The notes beneath the pieces are model-generated. The model had not been told where the DNA came from and made no database searches. It saw only the letters and a list, made by a program, of their open reading frames with translations. Both the position numbers and the translations under genes were made by a program. From positions 43,748,221-43,812,220 of the forward strand of contig NC_134643.1 of assembly GCF_030463565.1 (NCBI RefSeq): a stretch of DNA of 64,000 nucleotides. The letters run 5' to 3'. Source of the stretch: Pelecanus crispus (taxonomy: Eukaryota > Chordata > Aves > Pelecaniformes > Pelecanidae). Position 1 is the first letter of the stretch. The number at the start of each line of letters is the position of its first letter. This document shows, piece after piece, positions 51,901-62,700 of the stretch.

Positions 51901-54900
51901 TGTATGACAAAGCAAACAGACACCAGAACTGAAAGAAAACATTTATCTTCCTAAAATTGTAGCCAAAAAGAAACACAATTGGCTAACAAGTTGCAATATA
52001 AGCTATTAGTGCACAAAGAAGTCATTTGAATTTCTACTCTTACCAGCAAATTGAACAAGGCTGACGTTTTATTACATTAATATAGGTTTGGAAGCCAAGA
52101 AATGTTTGTAACATATCTCAACTCTTTCATTTTGATAAATCACTTCCCTCCTTAATTTCTCAGATTTGATTGATGTAAAACACAATGTTATACACTCATT
52201 CCTTCTGCTTACATGATTGCCAGTGATGGCATTAACCTCTTTAATGGCATCAATCTGCACACCACACTTCTGAAGCTATTTACATATACAGAGCAGCATA
52301 AATCAAATACTTTTTGTGATGAAGAGGACTAGATGTTGAAGGCTTATATTCAGAATAAACAAACCATTGAAGTTATAACAGAAAATGCAGTTCAGCTTTT
52401 CGTTAAGGTTGTCTTATAGCTGGCTAATGCTAGTCATCTGTTAAGAACCACATATGCTACCACTAACCTTTATAGCCCATATGGACTGCTCCAAAGGATG
52501 AAAAAGTTTGAAACAGAAGCCATCTTTTTTAGAAGGCCTCTCAATGAGTTCACAAGCGTTCAGGAGCACCGTTCCTACCCATTGGCCATTTTTGGGGGTT
52601 TTGTAAACAAGCAACACTCCTGGTTTCAGTACACACCACAGTTTGGTCCAGCTTTTCAAGGTACCACGAATCTAGAAGATAAATAGTTACAGTTATACCT
52701 CAATGGAGCCAATATCAAAACCATACCCCTTAACAAAATGAAAATTAAAATTGAAATTATTTCCTAGCTTTTATTTCAAGCAAAGTTTATCAAGTCCATC
52801 AAAAGTTTATCCAGGTTTATCAAAGACAATACAAAGGCACAATTTCAATGCTCACTCTTCTATTCTTTCTTGATAAATACTTATTTTACAAATGGGTATA
52901 CACACACCCAGATATTGGAAGCATGACAATTCATCTGAAACCTTCATGCATTTTCCTATCTGGAACATATTTTATCACTAGCATGAAGACAGGATAATCT
53001 TTGGAAACAGAGCTCCTCTGGAAACAGGGCAGACATCTGATAAGAAAAATAGGATATTCACAAAATAACTCAGATACATTTGAATTTCTTAGATAAAACG
53101 TCTTATAACAGCTCTTAGCTTCAACCCATATGTGAAATGTAAGATCCTTTCAAGTCCCTGAATTTGCACATCTGATTAGACTGCTTGCATCAATTCTGTC
53201 AACTCTGGATTTTAATTACTTCTGTGTCTGTAGGACTGAATGCCAGCTTGACCTCTGAGCAATCGTTTAGCCTGTTTACATAAGATTTTTGCCAAAACTG
53301 GAGAAACTTTTTCCAGACAAGCTATTGTTTGGAGCTAACTATATAAATGGGTAACAGATCTTTTTTCTTGTACAATTTCCAAGGAATATATTTGCAAACA
53401 TAAGGAACTATATACAAATATATAAACTGCACTACTGTTGATGATACTGACTGCTATCTTTGAGAAATTAATTCCTCACTTTTTGTACCAGTACTAGAGA
53501 ACAGTTAGTTCTTAAGAGAGGAAAGCAAAATTAGCAGAAATACACAAAGAAATCTGTATGCAAATACCTAATATGACTGAACCACTTTCACTACTGTTAC
53601 AAACCCATCAGAGCTTCAATTCAAAATGTAAAATAAAAAGGACAAAATACGAATCTTAAACCAACTCATCTGAAGTTAATGGCTATACACACAAGATGCA
53701 TGTGACTGTGGTGACTGCAGTAAGTGGGAGCTAGGTTCCTCTATTATTCCCCTAGGACTTGAGCACAGAGACTCTGGGACGCAGTTAGTGGCTGCCGTCC
53801 TTGAAGAAAAACATTAACAGCAAGTAAAAGATTGAGCCTTTTCTATTCTGGTCAGAAAGCAGCAAGCAGCTGCTACATCTTCCACTCAGGTTTCACACTT
53901 GGATTCTGACCTTCAGCCAGTCAGCCATAACAATAACTGATGGGTCTGTGATAGTGCTAAGCAATTCTTTTGTAGCTCTCTTCTTTTCTTCTCTGTAATT
54001 TTTCTTTTGAACCTGTAAATAATAATAAAAATATTTACAATGCCACAGCCATAACCCAGTAATCAGAGCACAAAAAGACATCTATCAGTGTAAGCTGTGG
54101 AAAAACCTGCTAAATTCAATTTGCAACACTGATACAGAGAAGTAGCTTTAAAACACAGCATTTGACTTCAAGGTGCAAACAACTATTTCATGCTCTGTTT
54201 TGAGAGCAGCTATGACGTAACCTGTTTCAGATTCTTCTGCAATTTGCTTTTAAGACTGAGGACTTTGAAACTCCTGTTAGAATCACAGTGGGAAAACCAA
54301 CCAACCAAACAAGCCTCCTCCCCTCCTTCCTTTGCTGGTGTAAAGTACAAAACCAAATTTGGGCTAGATTCAGATTTACAGCTATGTTACCTGATCAGTA
54401 GTCTTTACACACCAGTTACTTTCCCTCCCCAACAGAAGTCTGCAGCAATGTATCTCCCTCTTTTAGAGGCAAATAATTTTATGTTTCTCCTGACATGGTA
54501 TCTGCCAAACAGTGGAGTTTGGTCTTGTTACAATAAAGGGGGAAGAAGGCAGTAGAAAAACCAGAGGTACTGCATGCAAATTGTAACTTTCATAATTCAA
54601 TTTGTCATTTCATTGCATGTAGATGTTCTGAGGTCCCTGCCAACCTGAATTATCTATAATCTTCTCAGTTATCCCATAATCTTGTGCCATCTTAAAGACT
54701 GCATTATAGAAACCCATACTCAAGTAAGAGTACAGTAAGATTTGAAGAGAATCAACACCACAACTTCTCACAATACTTAAATATTCCACAGGTCTCATCA
54801 CTACTTGGCATTTTTGTCTGCTTGTTAGAGAAGATGGTAAAACTACCTGAATGCATTAATAGAAGATAGTAAAACTATGTGAATGCATTTATAGTCCATG

Positions 54901-57900
54901 AGGAGTTACTTGGAAATTAATTCACCTTGAGAGATTCTTTTTTTGTAAGTTTGCTTGAAGATAAAGAGATGTCCTTTTCAGAGCCATTGAAAAGCTTGGA
55001 TTCAGACTGAAATTCACAAAACGCATAATAAATAAATTACAATGATAGATACAAGGATATATCACTGTTGCAGGCACTTTAGAAAGTGTCTGAAGTGCAG
55101 TTATGTTTGTAAGGTTCCCATTCCCACTCACTTCTCTACTGTTTCTCCCACTTAAAAAAACAAAAAAAAAACCCCAAACCAAAACCAACAAACCGCAACT
55201 TGTAACACGAGCTGTTCACCACCTATTTATGGAGTCTTTTTTCATAAGGGTTTTATGGGAAAGAAGTCTGAGATTCCTCCAGAAGCTCAACTATACACAG
55301 TAAATATTTAGCCCATGTAGCCTGTTACTTGATATGTCGCAGTCTTGACTAGTTAGGCATTATTTTAGCAGAGAGAGAAGGTTTTAGGAGAATCCTGGTG
55401 CTTAAACACAGGAGTCATTCCCATGTTCCCATGACATACAAATCCCAACATCTTCATTCACAACTTGACAGCTCCTCCAAATGGATTGCTATAGAGGCAC
55501 TTACCCCATGACCCATGAAGGAGAATACAAACTCTTCAATCTAGGATTCAGTGCTCTATAAATTATCAGAGTACAACTGCCCACCAGTGGCACTTGTTCT
55601 GCTCCTTCCTCCCTAATCCCACGCTCTGATTACTTTTTGCAAGTCATCTTCAAGAAGAAGCTCACAGCGGCGATAGACGGGGGAACGAGACCCAGGTTTG
55701 TTCATGAAACCCAAGTCCTTGTTCATGGCAGGACAATATGCTGCCTCAGCACCACATGATTTCTCCCTCCTGCCTCTCCCCTCATCTTGTAAGGTTCAAA
55801 GTTTATTCCTTGGCATCTGTTGCCTACAAGTTGAAAGGGAACTACAGACACCAAAGATTCATCCTGGGATACAGAGCTCTTAAAAAAACCCCAAACAAAC
55901 AAAAAAACAAAACCCAAAAACAACAACAACAAAAAAAACAGGAGTCTATCACACAGTTATCATGTCATTCCTACTGCAAGTCAGAGAACACTGAGTAGGT
56001 ATCCACTATGTATACACTTCAGATAAATTGTGAAGAGTTGCACTTCTTTATGCACTGAAATATAAGCCTGATGGACCCAAAGTTCCTGCCTAGTCAAAAA
56101 AAAAAGAAGAAAAAGCAAAAATCAATGTAACCTTCTAAACTGTAAATTCAAGGACAGTTTAGGAGAAGCTGTTCAACATTTCTGACTAGTCATTTCAAAT
56201 TTCAGACTGCAAAGTCTATTCACCAAATTTCTATTTTGGAATACTACAAAATGACAGTCAAAAAACATGCAAGTTTTGAGAAAGCTTACTAAAATAATAA
56301 AAACAGTGCACTTGAGCACTTCTTCTTAACAGAGAAGCTGCTCAAACCAAAGAAAAATTAAAGATTTACAAGTGGAACAAAGCAATTTAACTTTGATCCT
56401 ACTTTGACACCTTTAATTCAGAACTAAGACTTTACAGCAGTCTACTTAGATACTAGCATCAAAAAGATATGTGCAATAACTGGCAAAAAGTAATTTTATC
56501 TCAAAATCATTTCAACGATAAGTAGATGTTCTCTAACTTCCATATACATCTTAAAAAAATGAAGGCAACCTCTTCATTTTGTATTAAAGATACATTCTTA
56601 ACACTGAAAGTTTAGCTTTAAGACAAGCATACAACTTGAAATTTAATTCCCCTGTCTAGAAGTTAAAGGAAATACAGTACTTTAAATGTAATAACAGAAG
56701 AGGGAAAAATGCTTATCACTGTCACATAAGAACAGGTAATGAACTCGTTATGCAAGCTATAACAGAGCAACTTAAGTAAAACATTCATAAATATTCTAGT
56801 TGCTCACTAACAGAAAGACAATGCAATCTAAAGATCATGCATATAAAAGCCCCAAACCAGTAAGTATCACAGGTTACAAAAACTCATTTTCTCACTATCT
56901 CTGTTTTAAAGCTCACTAATATAACACTGAGTAGAGGTCCATATTTACCCATCCATGATTATGAGACAGATCAGTGATTTGTATATTTTTAAGCTACTAA
57001 CTTACTCAGTGTTACATCCACACAAAGTGGATAGGATCAAAATTTGAAAGAAGCAAACATTTTAAGAGAACCTACTGCAACTCCCAGCGAGGTACATTCA
57101 GTACCAGATTCTGGGCAAGTCTCATCACTGCTTTTCCATCCATCCTTACAAAGAAGGGCTGCTACTTCACCTCCACAGCTGTGACAGACAGTTACCATCT
57201 TCTGTTAGACTGAAGTTTATTTGTGGGTTATAAAGGAAGACTAGTCTTATCAAGCCCCACATGCAGTAATTGGAAAAATACAGATGAAGAAAAATATGTA
57301 TTAGAAGTAGGAATATTGCTCTCATCTTTGATAGTAGAAAGACACAAACAAAAGTAACAACAAAGCACAGAAAGACTGAAGATCTTAGAAAGACAAGAAC
57401 GAAGAAAAATAAATATACGGAATAGAAAAAAACAAATTGGATAGTCAAAGAGAAATGATTAACAGAGTCTGAAATAGATCCAAGTTAAAAGAGACAGTAT
57501 TAACTTGATTCCCAAGGAAAAATGATTTAGAGGTTTCTGGACCAACACAAATATTTTGATCAGAAGAAAGCTGGATGGTAAAGTATGCTTCCTTGATCTC
57601 CCTGACAAGTGAGGCTCTAGGATGCAGTAAAGCTCAAAGACGCAAAGTTTTGTGATTCCAAGTCAGGTGTAAGACACCAACAGCCTGAAATGCTTAGCTA
57701 CACACCACAGAACTGCAGCATCAGCTGCAGAAACTAACCTGCTCACCGCAGTGCAATTCTGATGACACCATTTCAGCAAGGAAATGCTACTAAAATCTTT
57801 AAGTCGCTTTTATTTCCTTCGGTATCTCTTTAACATTTCTCTTTAAGGCTGACACATGAAATATCACAGAAAAATTTGTGTCAAGAACTTGAGTGCAATC

Positions 57901-59703
57901 CCTCTGTCTCCTAGGGGTGCGGCTGCTGGTGCCCAGGGCCAGCTCTGACAGCCTGCAGCGATAACCTTGGAGCTGACCCCCGTGGAAAGAGCCGTGCGTG
58001 AAAACGGTGAGAAAAGGCATCTCCCCCGTGTCCCTCGGGAGCTAACTGCGTCCAAGCTCAGGTCCTCCCCTTCCCCTGCAGAGCAGCCCACGCCTGCTGT
58101 GCCCTGACAATCTGTTTAAGCGCCTGTTACCACATTTGCCTCTGTAAAAACAGCAGACATCCTAGCAGAAAACAGAAAATCACACAGCTGGGTAATTTAA
58201 AGCCTTTAAACTCTATCCTGTAGCGATGCCTAAATAAGAAAAACAAGTGAACTTAGCTACTCCGTTCAGTGATCAAACCATACGCAACCTCCTCCTCTGC
58301 GAAATGCAGTCCTTCCCTCTTCTCTTTAATTTCTTGAAGAGAGAGACCGACCTGTTTTATGAGACACTCCACTGAAATTTTTTTTTTTTCTGGAAGTCCA
58401 CATTCTTAATACATAAAAATCCCTAGATAAAAGTTTAGTGTATTGACATGCCAGGCACTTTTGCTGACCAAAATGTTCACGCACTTTAAGAGTTAAAATA
58501 GGCCAACAAATAAATAAGGTATCATCTGAGTGACCCATACGATGCTCTAAAACTGACAGCTTCTATAACTGTAAATTAGAAATTTAAAAGGATTTGGGAA
58601 AGGAAAAAAATAGCTATGGTAGATTTTTCTCTACACTACTACGATGACTTTTTACACAAATCTCTCATCATGTGCATACTATTTCTATACCATCAGAAAA
58701 GAACATTTTATTCTGAATAAGAATGCTATTCCAAACTATTCATGTAAACAATTGCAATCAGAACAAAACACAGCTCTAGAGAGAAAAGACCTGAGATCAC
58801 TACACAAAAAGAGTCTTTTTGGTTGCTCAGGCAATTCATATTTTCTTCCTCTTTAACGTTTAGCCACCCCAAGATGCTATGGTTTTGGTGACTGCAGTGT
58901 CCATCTCCCAACTCCACTCTGGATGTTCTCAGTTCTCACTGCATCTCAGTGAGCCTTTTCCATCTTGGGACTACACAATGATGTCTATGAATTTGCCTGG
59001 CTCCTGCCTTTTCCATTTCTATTACCTAGACTACCAGAAAGCATAAACATGCATAGCAATTATATCTAGTTAATGTTCTACTGAGCATGCTTTCCTTTGC
59101 ACTCTCATTGCCTCAACGAAATGGGCCTTTATACTTGAATTCTGAGGTACAGAAGCCTTTGGAACAGAAGAGACAACAGATTACACTTAACTATGTTTTA
59201 CTCTGGCAATTTAAGCCATTAAACTAAACCTTTTCCAATTACACTTTCCTTACTATTCTTATAAGAAGATTTGTTACAGCTCAGTGAACAGTATCTGCAC
59301 CTACAGCTTAAAAGGATTTTAAATTCTGTTCCATAGCAAGACTTGGCCTCCATCCATCGTTACATTTGGTAAGGCAACATCCCACCCCAAGATGATGACG
59401 AGAAGATTCCACATTTCATTTTCACTAATTTAAACTGTAGATTTTCATGTGATGTCATCTTGAGAACTATATTAAGAAATTCCCTTTAATCTTTGCCTAT
59501 TGTTAAATGTGAACAGTAATCTTCAGGATTATCTACAACAAAAGTTAAATACATTTGCATTTAATTAAAAATGCACTCAACTCCTTTGCACACTGACTTT
59601 TTTAAACCAGATTAGGAGGCTGCTTTCCTTACCTTGCTCTTTGACATAGAATGTGCTGTATCCTCTTTGCTTTGTGACACATCGTCCTTCCCTCTGTCAA
59701 AAC
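30861..59703 (-). CDS. OSBPL8: OSBPL8, oxysterol-binding protein-related protein 8 (ORP8), 20 exons, 5' part outside window
   Basis: ORP8 is an ER tail-anchored lipid-exchange protein acting at ER-plasma membrane and other ER contacts, where it moves phosphatidylserine out against PI4P. The 20 exons join in phase to 818 residues, within about one residue of the human tail starting at residue 73 of 889. Domains, in approximate human numbering: Ser/Lys-rich N-terminal part (73-123), polybasic stretch [15 protein letters not shown] (124-138), PH domain (about 148-265), acidic Asp/Glu/Ser linker (312-389), and sterol/lipid-binding ORD (about 400-800) with [13 protein letters not shown] and the signature [10 protein letters not shown], whose two His residues (514, 515) are intact. 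The C terminus has a single hydrophobic anchor, [18 protein letters not shown]. The closest paralogue is OSBPL5; overall agreement with ORP8 through the linker and N-terminal part excludes it. About 72 N-terminal residues were not found up to 64000. Confidence 0.97.
31251..31356 (-). CDS. OSBPL8: OSBPL8 coding exon S
   Basis: 106 bp: [20 protein letters not shown] then [14 protein letters not shown], a probable helical or coiled segment before the anchor. Acceptor TTCTAG, donor GTATTA. Confidence 0.93.
31932..32034 (-). CDS. OSBPL8: OSBPL8 coding exon R
   Basis: 103 bp: [20 protein letters not shown] then [14 protein letters not shown], between the ORD and the membrane anchor. Acceptor TTGTAG, donor GTAGGA. 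Confidence 0.95.
32433..32520 (-). CDS. OSBPL8: OSBPL8 coding exon Q (end of ORD)
   Basis: 88 bp: [20 protein letters not shown] then TKVRHRTPM. Acceptor CCTAG, donor GTATGT. Confidence 0.97.
32521..35048 (-). other. OSBPL8: OSBPL8 intron (2.5 kb)
   Basis: AT-rich intron with an A tract at about 33093-33108. Open frames at 33371-33667 and 34059-34454 lack any recognised domain. No known repeat was seen. Confidence 0.8.
35049..35234 (-). CDS. OSBPL8: OSBPL8 coding exon P (ORD)
   Basis: 186 bp: [36 protein letters not shown] and [20 protein letters not shown]. Acceptor TGTCAG, donor GTGAGT. Confidence 0.97.
35550..35686 (-). CDS. OSBPL8: OSBPL8 coding exon O (ORD)
   Basis: 137 bp: [20 protein letters not shown] then [20 protein letters not shown]. 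Acceptor TTACAG, donor GTAAGT. The final Lys codon is shared with the next exon. Confidence 0.96.
36273..36362 (-). CDS. OSBPL8: OSBPL8 coding exon N (ORD)
   Basis: 90 bp, 30 residues: [20 protein letters not shown] then [10 protein letters not shown]. Acceptor TTGCAG, donor GTAAGT. Confidence 0.96.
36363..37732 (-). other. OSBPL8: OSBPL8 intron (1.4 kb)
   Basis: AT-rich, with T and A runs at about 37535-37551. Nothing else was recognised. Confidence 0.8.
37733..37830 (-). CDS. OSBPL8: OSBPL8 coding exon M (ORD)
   Basis: 98 bp: [20 protein letters not shown] then [12 protein letters not shown]. Acceptor TTGCAG, donor GTTAGT. Confidence 0.96.
37831..39014 (-). other. OSBPL8: OSBPL8 intron (1.2 kb)
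   Basis: AT-rich. An A run at about 37838-37855 lies next to the acceptor, so the minus strand has a long polypyrimidine tract there. Another A run lies at about 38597-38609. Confidence 0.8.
39015..39113 (-). CDS. OSBPL8: OSBPL8 coding exon L (ORD)
   Basis: 99 bp: [20 protein letters not shown] then [12 protein letters not shown]. Acceptor TTTCAG, donor GTAGTG. Confidence 0.96.
39458..39554 (-). CDS. OSBPL8: OSBPL8 coding exon K (ORD, SHHPP signature)
   Basis: 97 bp: [20 protein letters not shown] then [13 protein letters not shown]. With the previous exon it completes the EQVSHHPP signature; both PI4P-binding histidines are present. Acceptor AACAG, donor GTAAAT. Confidence 0.97.
39988..40086 (-). 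CDS. OSBPL8: OSBPL8 coding exon J (ORD, NPILGE motif)
   Basis: 99 bp, 33 residues: [20 protein letters not shown] then [13 protein letters not shown]. It contains the conserved KPYNPILGE motif and the first two residues of the ORP signature. Acceptor TTTAG, donor GTAGCT. Confidence 0.97.
40649..40730 (-). CDS. OSBPL8: OSBPL8 coding exon I (ORD)
   Basis: 82 bp: [20 protein letters not shown] then GFYKKPK. Acceptor TCATAG, donor GTGTCC. Confidence 0.95.
41503..41687 (-). CDS. OSBPL8: OSBPL8 coding exon H (start of ORD)
   Basis: 185 bp: [40 protein letters not shown] and [12 protein letters not shown]. This is the lid and entry region of the lipid-binding domain. Acceptor CCTAG, donor GTGAGT. 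Confidence 0.97.
41688..43074 (-). other. OSBPL8: OSBPL8 intron (1.4 kb)
   Basis: AT-rich. No exon or repeat family was recognised. Confidence 0.8.
43075..43309 (-). CDS. OSBPL8: OSBPL8 coding exon G (acidic linker)
   Basis: 235 bp, 78 full residues: [20 protein letters not shown], a run rich in Asp, Glu, Ser and His, and DDSYIDPEP to SHEELGE. This is the low-complexity linker between the PH domain and the lipid-binding domain. Acceptor CTTTAG, donor GTAAAA. Confidence 0.96.
43475..45150 (-). mobile_element. Long degraded CR1 LINE copy in an OSBPL8 intron
   Basis: This is about 1.67 kb of CR1 on the same strand as OSBPL8, in the 43310-46444 intron. Minus-strand 44483-44884 encodes the reverse-transcriptase N-terminal part ([37 protein letters not shown]), and 43826-44323 encodes the thumb and C-terminal part ([38 protein letters not shown]). 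Between them, at about 44325-44350, a block is missing compared with related CR1 copies. The missing part includes the active-site ADD box region. Frames are broken and the 3' tail repeat is worn away, so it is an old, inactive copy of a different subfamily from the intergenic ones. Nothing suggests it is still spliced into or disrupts OSBPL8. Confidence 0.9.
45151..46444 (-). other. OSBPL8: OSBPL8 intron remainder, with a possible conserved non-coding block
   Basis: AT-rich. The part at about 45200-45370 has TAATTAAAC, TTAATTAGA and CTAATTGCTG strings and no repeat signature. It could be a conserved element, judged by texture only. Confidence 0.4.
46445..46616 (-). CDS. OSBPL8: OSBPL8 coding exon F (end of PH domain)
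   Basis: 172 bp: [19 protein letters not shown], then REGKEHDLN and [14 protein letters not shown]. Acceptor TTTAG, donor GTAAGT. The last codon is shared with the next exon and gives Pro where human has Gln (ENLPL against DNFQL). Confidence 0.95.
46617..47785 (-). other. OSBPL8: OSBPL8 intron (1.2 kb)
   Basis: AT-rich, with a T run at about 47086-47100. No further content was recognised. Confidence 0.8.
47786..47870 (-). CDS. OSBPL8: OSBPL8 coding exon E (PH domain)
   Basis: 85 bp: [20 protein letters not shown] and IRAASESDG. Acceptor TTCAAG, donor GTAAAT. Confidence 0.95.
47871..52467 (-). other. OSBPL8: OSBPL8 intron (4.6 kb)
   Basis: AT-rich overall. A (CCCT)n-like run lies at about 48758-48777 and a T run at about 49979-49996. 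A GC-rich patch at about 49600-49870, with overlapping open frames on both strands, stands out; its origin was not recognised. No exon was identified. Confidence 0.7.
52468..52671 (-). CDS. OSBPL8: OSBPL8 coding exon D (PH domain core)
   Basis: 204 bp, 68 residues including [19 protein letters not shown] and [19 protein letters not shown]. Acceptor TTCTAG, donor GTTAGT. It is nearly identical to the human PH-domain core. Confidence 0.97.
52672..53910 (-). other. OSBPL8: OSBPL8 intron (1.2 kb)
   Basis: AT-rich. No feature was recognised. Confidence 0.8.
53911..54012 (-). CDS. OSBPL8: OSBPL8 coding exon C (polybasic segment)
   Basis: 102 bp, 34 residues: [17 protein letters not shown] and [15 protein letters not shown]. 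This is the basic stretch that assists plasma-membrane binding, plus the start of the PH domain. Acceptor TTACAG; the donor GTCAGA is a non-consensus GT site. Confidence 0.95.
54013..54925 (-). other. OSBPL8: OSBPL8 intron (0.9 kb)
   Basis: AT-rich. No feature was recognised. Confidence 0.8.
54926..55006 (-). CDS. OSBPL8: OSBPL8 coding exon B
   Basis: 81 bp, 27 residues ([24 protein letters not shown]). Acceptor TTTCAG, donor GTGAAT. One serine longer than human in the SLSSSKL stretch. Confidence 0.93.
55007..59632 (-). other. OSBPL8: OSBPL8 intron (4.6 kb)
   Basis: AT-rich with A/C low-complexity runs at about 55153-55195 and 55881-55940, the latter including (CAA)n. A locally GC-richer, CpG-containing patch lies at about 57900-58110. 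No exon could be supported. Confidence 0.7.
55881..55940. repeat. A/C-rich low-complexity tract with (CAA)n
   Basis: About 60 bp made almost only of A and C, including a short CAACAACAAC run. It is a simple-sequence tract, not a CRISPR or a satellite. Confidence 0.8.
59633..59703 (-). CDS. OSBPL8: OSBPL8 coding exon A (first seen)
   Basis: 71 bp, encoding [15 protein letters not shown] and then TAHSMSKSK (human GFERGKEDISQNKD...). Acceptor TTAAG, donor GTAAGG. It opens in the middle of a Gly codon, so at least one coding exon lies upstream, outside the window. Confidence 0.9.
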
Positions 59704-62700
59704 CTTAAAGAAAAGACAGCATTGTTGCAAATTATTTGAAGACACAACATTTTATATGAGCTAGCCTTTGAAATAAATTTGCAAATTGTGTTTAGCATAA
59801 AAAAAGTGCAAGCAACTTGTTTCAAACAATGTATAGATACCAGTCCATCACATCAGTTAAAAACGTATCAGCTACTACAATATAAACTAATTTAATACCC
59901 ACTACAAGGCGAGAACGGTCCACTGTATTTGGATGGTGCTGTACCCAACCCAATAACCAGATGAATTGTGAATATGGTGTGCAAACTTTTGTCCTTTCAT
60001 CTTCTTATTCTCCCCTATCTGTGTACATGCATGCACAAAGCAGAACACTAAATAAAGCCTTTCTTGGTTTGTTCATTTCTGTAGCTAGAAATAGTTGTTA
60101 AATACCACCTACATGAAAGCAGATTTGAAACACTGATTAAGATCACCAGCCAGTTCTTTGCAAGAAAATGAAAAAGGTTGCTTACATTAGCCTTGAATTT
60201 ATACTTTCAACTTGACACTGCATAAGCGTAACTACAAGGCTTTATATTAAAACACTTGTCGAAATCCCACATTTACCTTCTGAGAGCGACTCACAGTACA
60301 AACCGCATACTTTCCCAGTATCCAAAAAGCAAAGCGAGACATGGCTGTAGCCAGTATATGTGTGACAATGGAAAGGGGGGTCACAACTGGCATTAGTGCT
60401 GCTGCGCAGCTGCTACGTGCCCCAGAACATATACTGAGAACCTAGCATCCTCTTAAGGAAAAATAATCTACTCTGGTTATGAGACAGAACACCTCAGTGA
60501 TCCATTTTCTTTGAAGAGGTTGGTGGCAGATAAACAGGAATAAAACAAACTGCGCAATGTATTTATCTGAGTAAATAAAAATGCCATCATTTGCACACCC
60601 TCCAGACAGCAGGCAGATAAATATTAAGTCATACATGAATTTCAGGAATAATCCATGCAGCTGAAAAGCCTTGCATAGCTCTGACAGTGGTACCCTAGAG
60701 CTTTAGCCCACCAGAGGTCACTACATCAGCAGATAAATTGCATAAACGGACACCAAAAGCTCTTCTGAGCTTCCCTTTGAACATGTTCCGAACTCTGAAA
60801 TAGAAATTGGTACTCTAGTCTCTAAAATGAGAAGATTTATCAGAGAAACAGTTTGATTTCACATTCTTCAGGGGAGTGTGTGGAGGTGTGGGGAAACTAT
60901 GAGCTTTAAAAGAATTTTTATTAACTCTCTGTAGCAGTGTTGAGTAGTTTGTTTGGTGTAGGATTTTTTTTTTAATTAGTATCTTCACCCTTCAACAACT
61001 TACAATACCCAGAAACAGTAAGACATAACTGATTCATCTATCACAAATACGCATCTTGGGAAGTTTCACTGAGTTATAGAGGCATTAGGTTGGTCTTCAG
61101 GTTACACGAGAAATCCAAGATTCCTCTTAGCTTTGGTCTGGTAATCAGTCTTTTGGGGTTTTTTGTTTACATTTATTACCTTTTGCAGAGATTCTTTTTT
61201 AAGACCAGATTTTTTAAAATTATACACTGCAATACAATATTTCACTTCATGTTTTCACCAAGTAAACCTTACATGACTTTAAAGAAACCTTTACATGTCT
61301 TTATAGAAGCCCCTCTATGCACAGTTCATTAAACCCTTCCTTTTGAAATTCTTCCAACACATCTGTGATGGGTTTGTTCAGCTGATGAAAACCTGTAACG
61401 CAGAAGACTACTTGACCACAGGGAAGAAGTACTTAGACAGGCAGAAGATTTGTAGTACTAGGGAATCCGGAAAAAAACCAAAATGGCATGCCATGATCCA
61501 GAGGCCAGAGGCCACACTTCCTATATAACACCGAATACAAAAGCACATTTTCTACAGCACCAGTCATCAGGTGCGGAAACAAAACAAAGGTCGCTTCAAG
61601 CCTTGGAGGACTGACCTGCCTTAGTTCACCGAGAGGTTACTAGATTCGATGCCTGTCCTAGGCAGTCAAACACACACCAGAACCATAGTAATGAGGTTCT
61701 CTCCTCACCCCCATACCCAAAAGAAATCCCTCATTAGGAACCAAGTTCCACTGAAAATGTAATGCAGGAATTTTCTAATGGCTTTCCAGTTTTTACTTAT
61801 TTATTTATAGGCACATACAGAACACTTAGTGATGGGAATCAAGGAGGAAGTGCTAAGTCAGGATTGTTCTCACACAAGAGAAGCTATAATTCACAGCTTG
61901 CTTTCTAAAGCACAGCAGCTTTAAGGGCTTTACACATTCTTATCTAAAGATCTAACACATGTATGTTAACATATGTTTTTATTTTCATAAACAAGCTTTC
62001 CGTTGGTATCACCAATGAAAACAGAATGAAGTACTCTGTCCCCGAGAATCAGACACGAAGACCAAAGCTCAGTTGCGTTTCCCTGAACTACACCTCCTTG
62101 CTTCCAGTATCTCGAGCCCAAGAGGTGTGCGTGCTTGCTGATTTATAAACACACCACCACACTCACTGTTCCCTCCCTTACTCACACACACAGCAAAGGG
62201 CTGCCTGAAAGGTTTGCTAGCAAACCCAAGTCAGGGTGCTGCAGATCCTGGAACACCTTCCACAGCTCCATCCTGGTCTCTGAGGAAACCCCACCAAGTC
62301 AGCTTCACATCCCACACCATCCTACTTGTCACCTCCCTCTTTGTAGAAGGGATAAGCCCATTCAGAATACAGATAGAAGGCTTTTCTTCCCATGTGCTAA
62401 AATGCATGTTAAAAAAAAAAAAATCATAATTCAGGTGTTAATCCAGACACAGCCTCACCCACTGTAAGAACATGTTTTCCAGGGAGCCTCTATTAAGATG
62501 GAGAGACCTCAATACCATAAGCAGTCTTACTTCTGACAAGAACAGTTTTATACGAATACCTCCAGCAAAATTTGTACTGAAACATCACAAAAAGCTATAT
62601 ATGGGCCCAAACTGAGGAAGATACACACTTTGCTGTGGAAATACTTGGTCAAGGAAACAACAACATCAAACAGAACAACTATATTCATAGAATCAATAAC

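Noticed and set aside
55881-55940. A/C-rich repeat as a CRISPR-like array
   Set aside because: It is simple-sequence DNA without repeat-spacer structure, in a vertebrate intron.
61640-61675. tRNA-like B-box string (GATTCGATGCC)
   Set aside because: No matching A box at the right distance and no cloverleaf could be drawn; it could be an old SINE remnant, but this was not supportable.
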